Part shown: positions 36,875 to 47,319 of the stretch, piece by piece | Layout: each line of letters begins with the position of its first letter | Numbering within the stretch: the stretch's first letter is position 1 | NCBI GenBank assembly: GCA_016584305.1 | Contig: JACEEZ010002682.1 | Span: 312,501 to 376,500, forward strand | Length of the DNA: 64,000 nucleotides | Direction: 5' to 3' | Source of the DNA: Chionoecetes opilio | Lineage: Eukaryota; Arthropoda; Malacostraca; Decapoda; Majidae | Position numbers and translations under genes: made by a program | The notes under the pieces: generated by a model | Database searches by the model: none | The model's input: the letters and a program-made list of their open reading frames with translations, nothing else | What the model was told of the DNA's origin: nothing

Positions 36875-38172
36875 GTAAGTAAGACTTGCAGCTGTAGGTA
36901 GCCTTCAGAGAAACAACAAAATGTGTAGTACTCATTCATTGCAATAACTTTCATGCATTTTAATTAATTTGAAATAGATAATAGATAGTAATTTGATGTG
37001 ATGTGTAACAAGACTGACTCCTTAATTCTCCTGCAGCAGTCAAAAATGTTGGCCCGAGGGCACGACCAGACCACCTCATCTGGCGAGACCCACGAGAGTG
37101 AGCCGGCCACCAAGAAGCAGCGGCTCAACAATGGTGCGCCCCCACACGGCGGCCCTCTCCATGCCACCTCCTCCCACGCAGGAGGTCCTCCCCCTCACGG
37201 GGCCGGCCTTCATCCGGGGGCCTCTCAGTCCTCGGGGTCCAGTGGGGACATGGGGGACCTGCAGATGGCCCAGCAGCTCCCGAACATTAAAAAGACAGAG
37301 TCGCCCGTGCCTCTGGAGCTGCTGCCTCGGCCGCCAACGGGCCGCCGCTCGATGAAGTGAAGAAAGAACAGCAGGACCTGGACATAAATATCCTCGAGGA
37401 ATTTGATGACTTTGGTAACCTGGGTGATATGGATGATATGGGAATTAATTTTGATCAGTTCATGAGTGACCTTGACTTTGACAACATGAAGCAGGAAAAC
37501 AGTAACTCAGGCTTGGCAGACCTCGTGAAAGAGGAATCCGTAGACAATCTCTTTGACAACGAGCCGTCGAGTGTCAGCAGTGACAGTGGCGTAGCGAGCG
37601 GCAATACTAATTCCCAGAGTCCCCAAGTGAACATGAACAAGTCCGGTGGGACTCCCACCACCTCGGCCTCGCCCGTGTTCAGCCAGTACCCGGGAACGCC
37701 CCCGGTGTCCCATACCTCCACCCCACCTACCTCTTTCCCCTCCCCCTCATTCAACCCCACTTCCACCTCCACCACATCCAGTTCCCCAACTCCATTCTCC
37801 ACTCCCGGTAGTGTGCCAAAAATCCGCATGGGCATGGGTCAGTCTGACATGATTCCCGCCGCCCAGACGCTGAAGCAGATGGCCGAGCAGCACCAGAACA
37901 AGATGGTGTCCTCGGTGCCCAACACCGCCCGGCCGGGCTTCCCCGACTACCAGCTGAACAACATGAACAATCCTGCCGGCCCCGCCATGATGGGCCAGAC
38001 GGGGAGCATCGGTAATCAAATGTACAATAGCAACATGAATCAAACCAATGCCATGTACAACAATCAAAATAGTGGTATGAGTGAAATGGAGATGAAGAAG
38101 CGTCAGATGATGCAGCAGCAGATGGTGCAGCAGCAGCAGGTGCATCAATCTCAGCAGCAGCAACAACAATCA

Positions 38173-38210
<38 letters not shown>

Positions 38211-38238
38211 ACAACAACAGTCTCAGCAGCAGCAACCT

Positions 38239-38322
<84 letters not shown>

Positions 38323-41300
38323 CAACAGCAGCAACAACAGCCTGGTGGTCAGCAGCAGACCCAGATGCCTGCAGGAATGGTTCCCTACCAGAGCCGCATC
38401 TCCCCCATGGGCTCCTTCCCCAGCTCCAACCAGCCAGGACCTCTCACCCCCCAGTACCAGATGGCCGGGGCCATGGCCACAGGGGTGAGGGGCCCATACC
38501 CAGGGGGCCCACGAGGGCCTTCCCCAATACCTCCTGGTTCACAAGCGGGAGGACCATCGCCCATTCCTGCTGGAGTTCAGGTTAGTCTTGAAGAAATCTT
38601 CATCACATTCTGTCAGACAACTTGGTCATTTTTGCCACCTTGAGTCACAGTGGGAGGCTGCTCATACAGTATTAGAACCCTAGTACATCTTCATTGCAAC
38701 AAACCCTTCTGTAAAGGATTTTTTCAAAGGAAATATTTTCACATTAGTGAAATTTTGCACGAAAGTTTAGCTCTAAATGAATATTATGTTGAAATTTCAA
38801 ATGAGGTTTTATTTTGGAATCATTAGCTTTTTGGAACGACTTGCCTTGTGGTCTTCATTTTTCCAATGATAAATATCTTCACCTCAAGGAAACAAATAGG
38901 ATGGTTTTTTTCCTCATTATAAATGGGAATGCCAGACTTATGTTTTGAATTGCATTTCACATCCAAGGAACTTGGCTTTGAACTTATTCCTCAATATTGA
39001 TGCCATTTTATACTCAATACTGTTACGTGTCAGCTGATATTTTCACATGGCAGCATTATTTCTCACGTGGTCAAGGGTTCCCTGTCAGCATCCTGTGCAG
39101 GAGGGTTTGTCTTCATCACTGTAGCAGCTTCTTCCATCACCTACATTCAATAGCCACTTGAATTTGCCATAAACTTTTTTCCCCCACTAAATATTATGTT
39201 CTAGTATATGAGTTATGTATCATAGAAATTTACTTTGAATTGAAGATATCAATTTTACATCATAATTTTCATGATTCTTTTTCTATAATTGAATTATCAG
39301 AAACCTTGGATGTTTTTTGTTATACTTTTTCGAGCATTCAGATCAACCCTCTTTCACCTCCATATTCTTCCACTCTTCTTCACAGCTTGGTGGTCAGATG
39401 GGAGCTGACGGCAAACTAAGTAATGAAATGTTCTATCAGGGTCAGATAAGCAGCCAGTATAGGATGAGCCCTGCTCAGCCACCAAGATACCCCAGCCAGC
39501 AGATGATGGGACCGGGGGAATGATACGCCACGTTAGCCCAGCCGGCGGCCAGATAGTCGGCCAGCCCGGCCAAATGATGGCCCGTCCCCCACCACCCGAG
39601 TACCAACAGTTGATACAACAGCAACAAATGATGGGTCAGCCCATGTCACAGTCTATGTCTCAGATGGGCCAGGGCATGAACCAGATGAGCTATCAGGGCA
39701 TGCGGCCCAACATGAGGCCAGGCATGGTGTCCAACCCTATGGTCAACATTGGTTCCAACCAGATGATGGGCAACATGGCTCAGCAAACGCTGCCGCCCAA
39801 CATGCCCACCATGAAGCCTGGCATGGTGCCTGCCACCACCATGAACCCTACCTCCAGCATGCCCAGCAGCACTATGGCTGGAGCAACCATGCCCACCATG
39901 AGTGTTGGCACCATGTCAGCCAGCACCATGGGCAGCAACATGGGGCAGGTCAGCTCGGCCGGCACCATGGGCATGGTGAGCCGCAACCCCATGGGCAACG
40001 GCAGCATCCTGCAGCGGCCGAGACCGCCCAACGTCAACATCGGTCCGGGTCCCGGCGGCCTCAATATCGGCACGCAGATGCCGCCGTCCAGGCCGGAGTG
40101 GCGGCAGATCATGATGCAAGGCGGCCAAAGCAACATGCAGATCATGGGACCCATGAGGCCGGGATACCCACAGCAGCAGCCTCAACAAGGTGGGTCTTCA
40201 CTTCCCCTCACAGCACACCAACTCCAGGGCTTGGCGGGCCCGGGTTGCCATTGTGTCATGCCGAGTGTCATGAAATTGTGGTCTCAACAAAGCTTCTTTA
40301 ATTAGACTTAATTCTATTCTTCATGTCTTTTGTATTCTGCATTATTTTCCCATGAAATATCAGTGCATATTGCATTCTGTGATGAGTTTTTATAATCCAT
40401 AAATGAAATGAATAATTGTATATACTACTAGTGTTAATTGTTTTAAGTGTCAGTGTCCAGACTTAGCCTTAGTGTGTGGTGCCTTGATTCAGGTATGTGA
40501 AAGAATTATACTGAATGAAACTTTCCATTTGAACAGGCAGCATGATGACCCAGCAAGGTCAGCTAATTGGCATTCAGCGGCCGCCCAGTCAGATGATGAA
40601 CATGATGGCCATGCAGCAAGGCCCCTCCATGCAGGGGGGGCCAGGCATGCAGGGCAACTCCAGCATGCAGCCTGGGATGCAGCCTGGCCCGGGCATGCAA
40701 GGGGGCCCGGGCATGCAGGGAGGACCAGGGATGCAGGGAGGACCTGGGATGCAGGGAGGACCTGGTATGCAGGGAGGACCAGGGATGCAGGGACCTGGGA
40801 TGCAAGGACCTGGTATGCAGGGAGGACCAGGGATGCAGGGAGGACCAGGAATACAAGGTGGTCCAGGCATGCCCAGTGCTCCAGGGATGCAAGGCGGCCC
40901 CTCCATGCAAGGGCCAAGGATGCAGGCCAACATGGTGGCCTTGACGCAGCAGGGACAGGTACGTTGCCAGGGATGTGATGCAGCTTCTAGCCTTGTGTGT
41001 CTAGTGAGGGTTGTATCAGCGGGTCATGCATTAGACGCCACCACCTGGCTGCTAGGGTGTGTCTTGAGGAATTGAAATGCTTTGAGCTGTCAAATCTTCT
41101 GAAGTAAATCTTTAAAAGCATTGTAATGAATTCACCTGTTTCTTTCCAAGATTAGTTTCTTTTACCCATTGGTATTATTAAAGGTCATGAGCTAATGACA
41201 ATAATGTTAAAAAAAATTCTGCTTTCCTCCTCTACGACAGTATTTGTTTTTGTTGAAATTTGTTTTTGTTTTAATGAAGTATGATGTTTATTTGCCCAGT

Positions 41301-42564
41301 CCATCAAAGTCTGTCAGTACCATTCACAGAATGATGTTAAGATTGACAAAGGTAATCAGTACAGCATAGAGAAGTATGATGCACTAATGCGTGTTTATTG
41401 TTATAGGTGCGAATGGGAATCCACATGAGCCAAGCAGGGGGTATGGGTGGAGGTCAGGTGACTTCTCAGTACCCAGGTCAACAAGGTCAAATGTCAACAA
41501 TGACCCAGATGCCTCCTGGACCTAATCAGATGATGACCAATCCCACAGCCCAGGGCAGAAACCCTGCCACGATGGCTGGCATGACAGGTGCTAGGAGCCC
41601 AGCTGCCATGGCCCAGATCAGTGGGCCAGGCCACCCCATGAGCCCTGCCAATAGGGGCCAAATGGGAGGTGCCAGTCCTGTCAACATGGGCCAGATGAGT
41701 GGTCCTGGACAGGCCCCAAGCCCTGCTAACATGGGGGGCATGACGCACCCCAGGTCCCCTGCCACCATGGGGCAGATGCATCCCCGCAGCCCAGCCACCA
41801 TGGGTCAGGGTGGCCCAGCCAGACCCCTCAGCAACCCAGGCATGGGTCAAGGAGGCCCAGCCAGGCCTCTCAGCAACCCAGGCATGGCTCAGCAGCAGGG
41901 GCAGCAGCCCAACCAGACTGCGCCAGGAGGGGCCACTATCGTAGGTCCCACGTCGGTCAGCACCCCGGGACCCATGAACCGGGGGTCCCCCGGGGGCATG
42001 GCCCAAGCCACAACTGGCATAGCCCCCAGTGCCAGTGGACTTAACCAAAACCCCAGTAGTTTAAGCCAAAATTCTGGTAACATGACCCAAAACTCTAGCA
42101 GTATGAACCAAAACACTGTTAGTATTAACCAAAATCCTAGTGGTATGAGTCAGAATACTAGTGGTATGAACCAAAGTCAAAGTGGTATGAACCAAAATAC
42201 GAGTGGTATGAACCAGACCCCTGGTGGCATGAACCAAGCCCCCAGCGGTCCTCCTGGGAGCCGCCCCAACCCGAGTTCCATGAGCCAGGTACAGTCAATT
42301 CAGGGCCCAGGTGCAGCTGGTGCCCAGACCAACCTTAGTATAAACAGAGTGAAAAGTGGCAACACCACAGTGAACAGTGGCCAGACTGCACCTCAGACCT
42401 CCGTGGCTAATCAGCGGGCCGCCAATGACAGTAATACCAGTGTACGGACATCACAGCCCTCCACGCCCAACCCCCCCACCTCCAGCACCAACACCCCCGC
42501 CACGGACCTGGGGGGCCTGGGGGATTTTGATTTTTGTGACTTTGCCTCCCTGATAAGTGACTAA
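36626..42564 (+). CDS. mam: Mastermind, Notch transcriptional co-activator
   Basis: Five coding exons: 36626-36874, 37037-38580, 39386-40189, 40537-40958, 41407-42564; about 1,392 residues. Drosophila Mam is about 1,600, so the size fits. Mam locks onto the Notch intracellular domain bound to CSL/Su(H) on DNA and recruits co-activators in the nucleus. The N-terminal 65 residues are the MamL-1 helix: RQVVVDRLKRRLGHYRQNH aligns with human MAML1 RLRRRIELCRRHH, and the basic QRHIESKAKKTNKK follows. Next come a nuclear-signal-like KKQRLNNG, an acidic block (LEEFDDFGNLGDMDDM), a long polyglutamine tract, M/Q/P/G-rich low-complexity sequence and an acidic C-terminus (DFDFCDFASLISD). Exon phases (0,0,1,0) agree throughout. 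Two single-base frame breaks, near 37,311 and 39,515, are probably missing bases in the sequence. No alternative identity fits the MamL-1 helix. Confidence 0.92.
37037..38580 (+). CDS. mam: mam coding exon 2 (acidic block and polyQ), one frame break
   Basis: The acceptor is CTGCAG|CAG, a tandem NAGNAG site, so the exon may start at 37,037 or 37,040 with or without one Gln. It opens QSKMLARGHDQTTS and ends GVQ|GTTAGT at 38,581, phase 0. The frame runs through TESPVP at about 37,310, and the next residues (GAAASAANGPPLDEVKKEQQ) are one frame back, consistent with one missing base. The exon contains the acidic block, Ser/Thr/Pro-rich sequence and the CAG/CAA tract. Confidence 0.88.
38104..38345 (+). 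repeat. mam: CAG/CAA polyglutamine tract in mam
   Basis: Roughly 70 near-continuous Gln codons, mixed CAG and CAA, with occasional Ser, His and Pro. One central block (about 38,268-38,310) is pure CAG and is the part most likely to vary in length; the CAA interruptions elsewhere should stabilise it. Confidence 0.95.
38581..39385 (+). other. mam: mam intron 2
   Basis: Starts GTTAGT and ends CTTCTTCACAG. AT-rich, no repeats recognised. Phase 0. The intron before it, 36,875-37,036, is only 162 bp. Confidence 0.85.
39386..40189 (+). CDS. mam: mam coding exon 3 (M/Q/P-rich), one frame break
   Basis: Opens LGGQMGADGKLSNEMFYQGQ. The frame hits TGA just after MMGPGE at 39,521-39,523. Adding one G to the GGGGG run (39,514-39,518) restores GPGGMIRHVSPAGGQ and the rest of the exon, to the donor GTGGGT at 40,190 (phase 1). 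The body is Met/Pro/Gln/Thr-rich with MGQPMSQSMSQMGQ-type repeats. Confidence 0.86.
40537..40958 (+). CDS. mam: mam coding exon 4 (GGPGMQ repeats)
   Basis: Acceptor TTTGAACAG. The first two bases complete a Gly codon from exon 3, then SMMTQQGQLIGIQRPP. The centre is a tandem GGPGMQ hexapeptide array of about 14 units encoded by an imperfect 18-bp DNA repeat. Ends TQQGQ|GTACGT at 40,959, phase 0. Confidence 0.9.
41407..42564 (+). CDS. mam: mam coding exon 5 (C-terminus)
   Basis: Acceptor TTATTGTTATAG, opens VRMGIHMSQAGGMGGGQ, ends with TAA at 42,562-42,564. It contains SPA(N/T)MGQM-type repeats (41,590-41,900), MNQN-x-SGMNQ repeats (42,040-42,240) and a final acidic/aromatic motif GDFDFCDFASLISD, the best candidate for a C-terminal activator contact. 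Confidence 0.92.
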   Translation: MRMGIHMSQAGGMGGGQVTSQYPGQQGQMSTMTQMPPGPNQMMTNPTAQGRNPATMAGMTGARSPAAMAQISGPGHPMSPANRGQMGGASPVNMGQMSGPGQAPSPANMGGMTHPRSPATMGQMHPRSPATMGQGGPARPLSNPGMGQGGPARPLSNPGMAQQQGQQPNQTAPGGATIVGPTSVSTPGPMNRGSPGGMAQATTGIAPSASGLNQNPSSLSQNSGNMTQNSSSMNQNTVSINQNPSGMSQNTSGMNQSQSGMNQNTSGMNQTPGGMNQAPSGPPGSRPNPSSMSQVQSIQGPGAAGAQTNLSINRVKSGNTTVNSGQTAPQTSVANQRAANDSNTSVRTSQPSTPNPPTSSTNTPATDLGGLGDFDFCDFASLISD

Positions 42565-45500
42565 GGTGGCTGTGTGGCTGGGCTTGGCGCCTCACATCAG
42601 TGCTGTATATATGAAACATTCCTGTAGAAGTGTTATATAATGTACAGTCTTAATTATTATTTTATCAATAGTAGTAGTAATATTATTTTATATTTTTATT
42701 ATTTTAACTATTTTATGAGTACTACTACGACTATGATTATCATGAGTAATTATCAGCAAATGGTCCAAGAACTGAAGAAAATGAGTAATTTAGTATATTG
42801 ATATAATCATGAAGACTTGCCATATCATATAGTCTTACTGCCAAGTATTACGCCCCCCCCACCACCACCACCACCACCACTGCGCGAGTGACCACCTGAC
42901 CACAGCCTCACTGCTACACTGTTCCCCTCATGCTGGGCACAGCCATAGATTCCACCTCAGCACTCACCAACATTTCAAATTTCTTACCAAGCATATCAGT
43001 TAACACTACATTTCCTCTTATAAAACAAAAACAAAGATATACTTAAACAGGACTTCGCTTCTTCAGACCAGCTAGCAGCATTATAGACCTTTAGTATTGG
43101 GTTCTCTCTTGATATGGTTGAGGACTAAGGTCTTCACAGAATGACAATGTGCCTCTCTGACCAGCACGTGTAAGCTGGACACCACCAGGCTGATGTAACC
43201 ATATTTCCTTTCCATGACATGGGCCTTGCAGCTCAGAGACAGGACCATTGGGCAGTATTTGTAATACTGAGAAAAAACATGATAAAACCATAACAAATGT
43301 TACTGGTAACCTTTTGTAGTGTGTTCAGTTCCCAGTTTTTGAATGACAGCCTGAACTGCAAGGCCTTCTTTGTGCCAAGTTTGTGTACAAAACATGATTT
43401 TACGACATGAACAAACCCTTTCTGAAACTGTGTGGTGTTGTGTCTGAGTGCAGCCCCCGCCCCTCTCCTTCCACCCCCCCACGCTCCAGCAAGCAAGGTG
43501 TCGGTAGCTGTGTACTCTGGTGTAGGTGGTTCTATAGAATTTCTCATCACTGTTGATTAGCTTCACAAAACACATCATGATCTTTTCATTAGTATATAGA
43601 TATATATATTTTATATTTTCTGGGTCAAAGTCTTGCCATTATTATGTTGCTATTTCTTGATCCTCTCTTCCTGGCGCTGGTCACCCTCTGCCGCCACCGT
43701 GCGGCACGAAGCCTTGGTGGTGGCGCGTCCCACAGTGCTCTGGGTGCTCAGCCACTTTCCAGAGGAGGAAGAGGAGGATTTTGCAGTCAGGCAATTACAA
43801 CACTCGTGTGGCTGTCTGTCTCCAAAGGCTCTTTTTATCAACTATCCAACATTATTCTCTCCCACCCCTTTACCCCAAAAATTCTGTTTCACTTATTGCA
43901 AACTGAAGTGCAATGCTAAGATAGTGAAGCATGCCTTATTTTCGTCCTCACATCCTTGCGGCATCTGCAGCGGCGGCAGTGGCCGGGGCGGCGCCGGGAC
44001 GTGCCGCGCGTCTGACCCGTGATGAGTCACCAGTATTATCACAGACCAGCACAATCCACTCCATGCTTTGCCCCTTATCTGATTTTTCCAAGAACAATTG
44101 TCTATGCAGTATTAATACCAATGTTCATTTACTTATTTTGAAGTCTTTGTACCCAAAAGGATCACCCATGTAGAATTACCTTTTTAAAGTGTTTAAAGAT
44201 ATTTGGAGATAGGCATGAAGAAGCATCATTTCACACTGAAAGAAACACAAAACTGTAAACTATTTTTATATGAATATGACTTGTGCAGCATAGGACAAGA
44301 AAGACATTGTACTGAGCCTGCAACATTGCATCAAATTCCTGTCACTGAGACAATGTCTGTTGGTTTTGCCGAACATCTCTTTTATAACTTTAACTTTGTG
44401 TACAGTGTAATCTTCACCCAATGATTCTCAGGTATATATGCAGAGACTCAAACTTCCACACCAGTCTCCAGTCTATGTATATTTATGTATCCTAAGTTCT
44501 TTTGCACCTCAGTTAATTTTTTATATATTTTTTGTATGTATTCATTTATTTTTCTTCTTAGAACCAGAACCTCTTCAGGGATGAACACTTTTCAGGTGCT
44601 TGTTTTCATTCATTATTTTTTCTTTCTCTTTCCCAACTCCTATTTTGATGTGTGAGGCAAAACCAACGCAAGGCATGAGGTGTGAGGCCTTTGCTGTGAT
44701 CCTACCACAAGAGTCACTCACTCCTTCACTGTCAAACACACCACCTGGTCAGCAGCAACACCAGGAGAGGGAAGGAAGGAACCATGGATGGCTTTATTAC
44801 TCTTGGAATGACGATGTTAGTGTAGTATATCCTGCCAAAGTAACAAATGACGATGAAGTATGGTGATTGATGCCAGGTGTGGTACTCAGTGTGTGTAGGA
44901 GGCAGCACGGCCGCCCGACCCCACACACAGGACCTTCCTCGAGTGCGTGCAACGTGTTCGCCCGTGTACAAACCTGTAGCGCTAGTCCACCACATAGAGG
45001 GAGTGGAGGGCCCGGCCTTGGCTGCCACCCACTTGGGATCATTTCCTGAGCCATCAGTCATTCCAGCAGCATGTTGTATTATGCATATTTTGATGTGACT
45101 GAGAAATTACCAATGAAAATTTATACGTAATTCCAGAATGTCAAAGGGTACCTCTGCAAAATGTTTTCATTACTCAGAGGAAGTCATCCTGGTGGGTGAC
45201 GCAGCAGCCGCCCTCCACACGTGCCCGGGAAGTCAGTGAAAACACGTGTCGTGTAATAAATATCTTTTCCAGAAGACATATTTTGTAAGCTTGTCAAAGT
45301 AAAAATGTACAAATTCAGCCCTCACTTCAAGGGCAGAGTGTTTTCACTGGTTTTAGGCACATCAGGTTTTGTAATGAAAAAGAAATTTGTGCATATGTAA
45401 CACCATAATAAATTATGAGTTTTTGGTAATTTGTGTAAACTGTTTATTTTCCAACTTTTTGATAATGGAAATGAGCCATAACAGTTATATACCAAAGTCT

Positions 45501-46930
45501 CATAATTGGTGATCTTACCACAGTTAATATATATGGGCATCAAAACATCTTTTGTACTTTGTTTTGACACAGGTTTCCAGTAGTGTAACATCCCAAGAGC
45601 AGAATTCATCCTCATGACCTTTTGATAGGTTGAGTTAAGCTTTGGCCCAGGCCGCGTCAGCGAGGAGGCGGGGCTGCGGTGAGGCGCAGCTCACGCTGTG
45701 GCACACCAAGGGGGTTTTCCCATGCAATCAGATTATGTTCATGGTATATTTTGCCTATTTATTTGATATAGATACATGATTTCAAAAATTATTTGAAATA
45801 TTTATTAGTGTGTACTTGACAGAAAATATTGAATCAAACTTTGTTTCAGACATTTTGATAATTTTTTTGTTTCTTTTTTTAAGTCTGTAGATATGATTTT
45901 CCTATCTCACTTTGTACCTGTCTATTTTTTTGTTCAAGTTGTGCTTTGATTGCCATAACGGGACTATTATTATCTTTGGCTCAGATGAAGATGTCAACAA
46001 ATCTGTGGCTCCAGATTGGGTTTTGTACATAACGTGATTGTCACTGAACTCTGTCTGTTGTGCTGCAGTTTGTGCCCGGCGCTCATCTGTGGCTCAGGTG
46101 TAGACGCGTATCAGTCTTTGTGAGGGTAGACAGTGGCGCACCACGACTGTGTCTTGCCTCGCCTCGCATAGTTCATCGAAGTGTTACCTCACCACCACCT
46201 CCTCGCCCTTGTGGCCCAGGCTGTGCTCGCCGCCACCTCCCTACATCAGTATTCCTTCCCCTGTACAGCCCCACCAACAGTCATGGCTAGAGTTTGTGTA
46301 TTTTTTATCGGAATATTAATTGTAGGTACTATATTCAAAGCTGTTATTTATGCAACCTAAGACAAGTGATTCTATTTTAACCAGCAAACTGGTACCTGAG
46401 GTAATAAAGGTAATGATGTCCCAAGTCTGGCCCTCCCGGGGCGCTGACAGCCTTCGTGACAGTGGCAGGACACGTGTGGCGGTGTCACGGCTCGCCATTG
46501 GCAGCCTCGGGGGGCGGCCCAGCTGCCCCCCGTCCCCAGTCTGGTTATGCTGGCCTGCCACGCGCCCCACATGTAAGAGTTGTGTGTAGGAAGTAACAGA
46601 AGGCCACAGGATCATTGTGAGGATGCAGGAAACAGTACTTAGATGCAGTGAAGGAAAGACACTCCAACCTTGTTGTGAGTTGCTGAGAGGGGAGTGTTGA
46701 GGATGCCATCAAGTGTAACCTGAAAACCATTCTAGAACCCCTGGAGACAGGTGGGTGCAGTACAGTGAACCCCTGCTGGCCACCTTGTGACCAGATGATC
46801 TCAGCCGACGTACTTAGGTCACAAAGTCAGTCGCTTTGTAACATGTCACCCATCGGCTGACATGCCATCCTTGCAGATATGTACATATTGTTGTCATTTC
46901 AAATGCAATAAAATAGTTTCGGTGAGAATG
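42565..46930 (+). other. mam: Inferred mam 3' UTR and downstream region
   Basis: No other supported gene lies between the mam stop and the transposon starting at 47,003. AATAAA occurs at 45,255-45,260, 45,407-45,412, 46,403-46,408 and 46,907-46,912. The last is followed within about 35 nt by a GTGAGAATGAG/T-rich stretch, a good cleavage context. The UTR could end at any of them. Confidence 0.4.
46907..46912 (+). terminator. mam: Candidate distal mam polyadenylation signal
   Basis: AATAAA with a G/T-rich and then T8 element 10-40 nt downstream, just before the transposon block. Confidence 0.35.
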
Positions 46931-47034
46931 AGTTTTTTTTTCCAAAGATGTAAAGTCTTTGAGGCAGATGATCCTGCTCCTTGTATCAAAGATTAGGACT
47001 GGTAAAGCTCCCTTCACACATTCCATAATAAAAC

Positions 47035-47285
47035 TACGATAGCACCACTAATTTAATTATTGGCGCTATCGTGAAATTTGACCACGATAGCCTTGCATCA
47101 ATGTCACGATTTATATAAGTATGTCATGATTGTCATAAGATGGTCACGATGGAGTAATGATAGCTGTAAGACTACGTCACGAATGGAAAATTAACGGTCA
47201 TTTTGTCGTCACAATAAAGTTATGATAACCACGGTAGTGCTACGACGGTGCCATGAACGTATCACGATAGCGTCAAGAGGTGTCG
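47035..47285. repeat. Left subterminal CACGATA/TATCGTG cluster
   Basis: Variants of TATCGTGA and CACGATAG occur about every 15-25 bp in both orientations. Such clusters in DNA transposons often bind transposase. Confidence 0.6.
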
Positions 47286-47319
47286 CCGCCGGTTATTTTA
47301 AAGGGCGCGACGGCATTGT

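Noticed and set aside
37285..37300. Programmed -1 ribosomal frameshift at ATTAAAAAG in mam
   Set aside because: The heptamer T AAA AAG does not allow both tRNAs to re-pair, and the best protein join is about 20 nt further on. A missing base is simpler, and a second similar break exists at a homopolymer.
37455..42116. Long antisense frames opposite the mam exons
   Set aside because: They mirror the biased codon composition of mam (polyQ, M/P/G-rich); no independent domain or phase-consistent splicing.
43633..45100. Small frames in the region downstream of mam (for example 43,633-44,022 and 44,600-44,866)
   Set aside because: No domain, no splice pattern and overlapping open frames on both strands; the region fits a long 3' UTR better.
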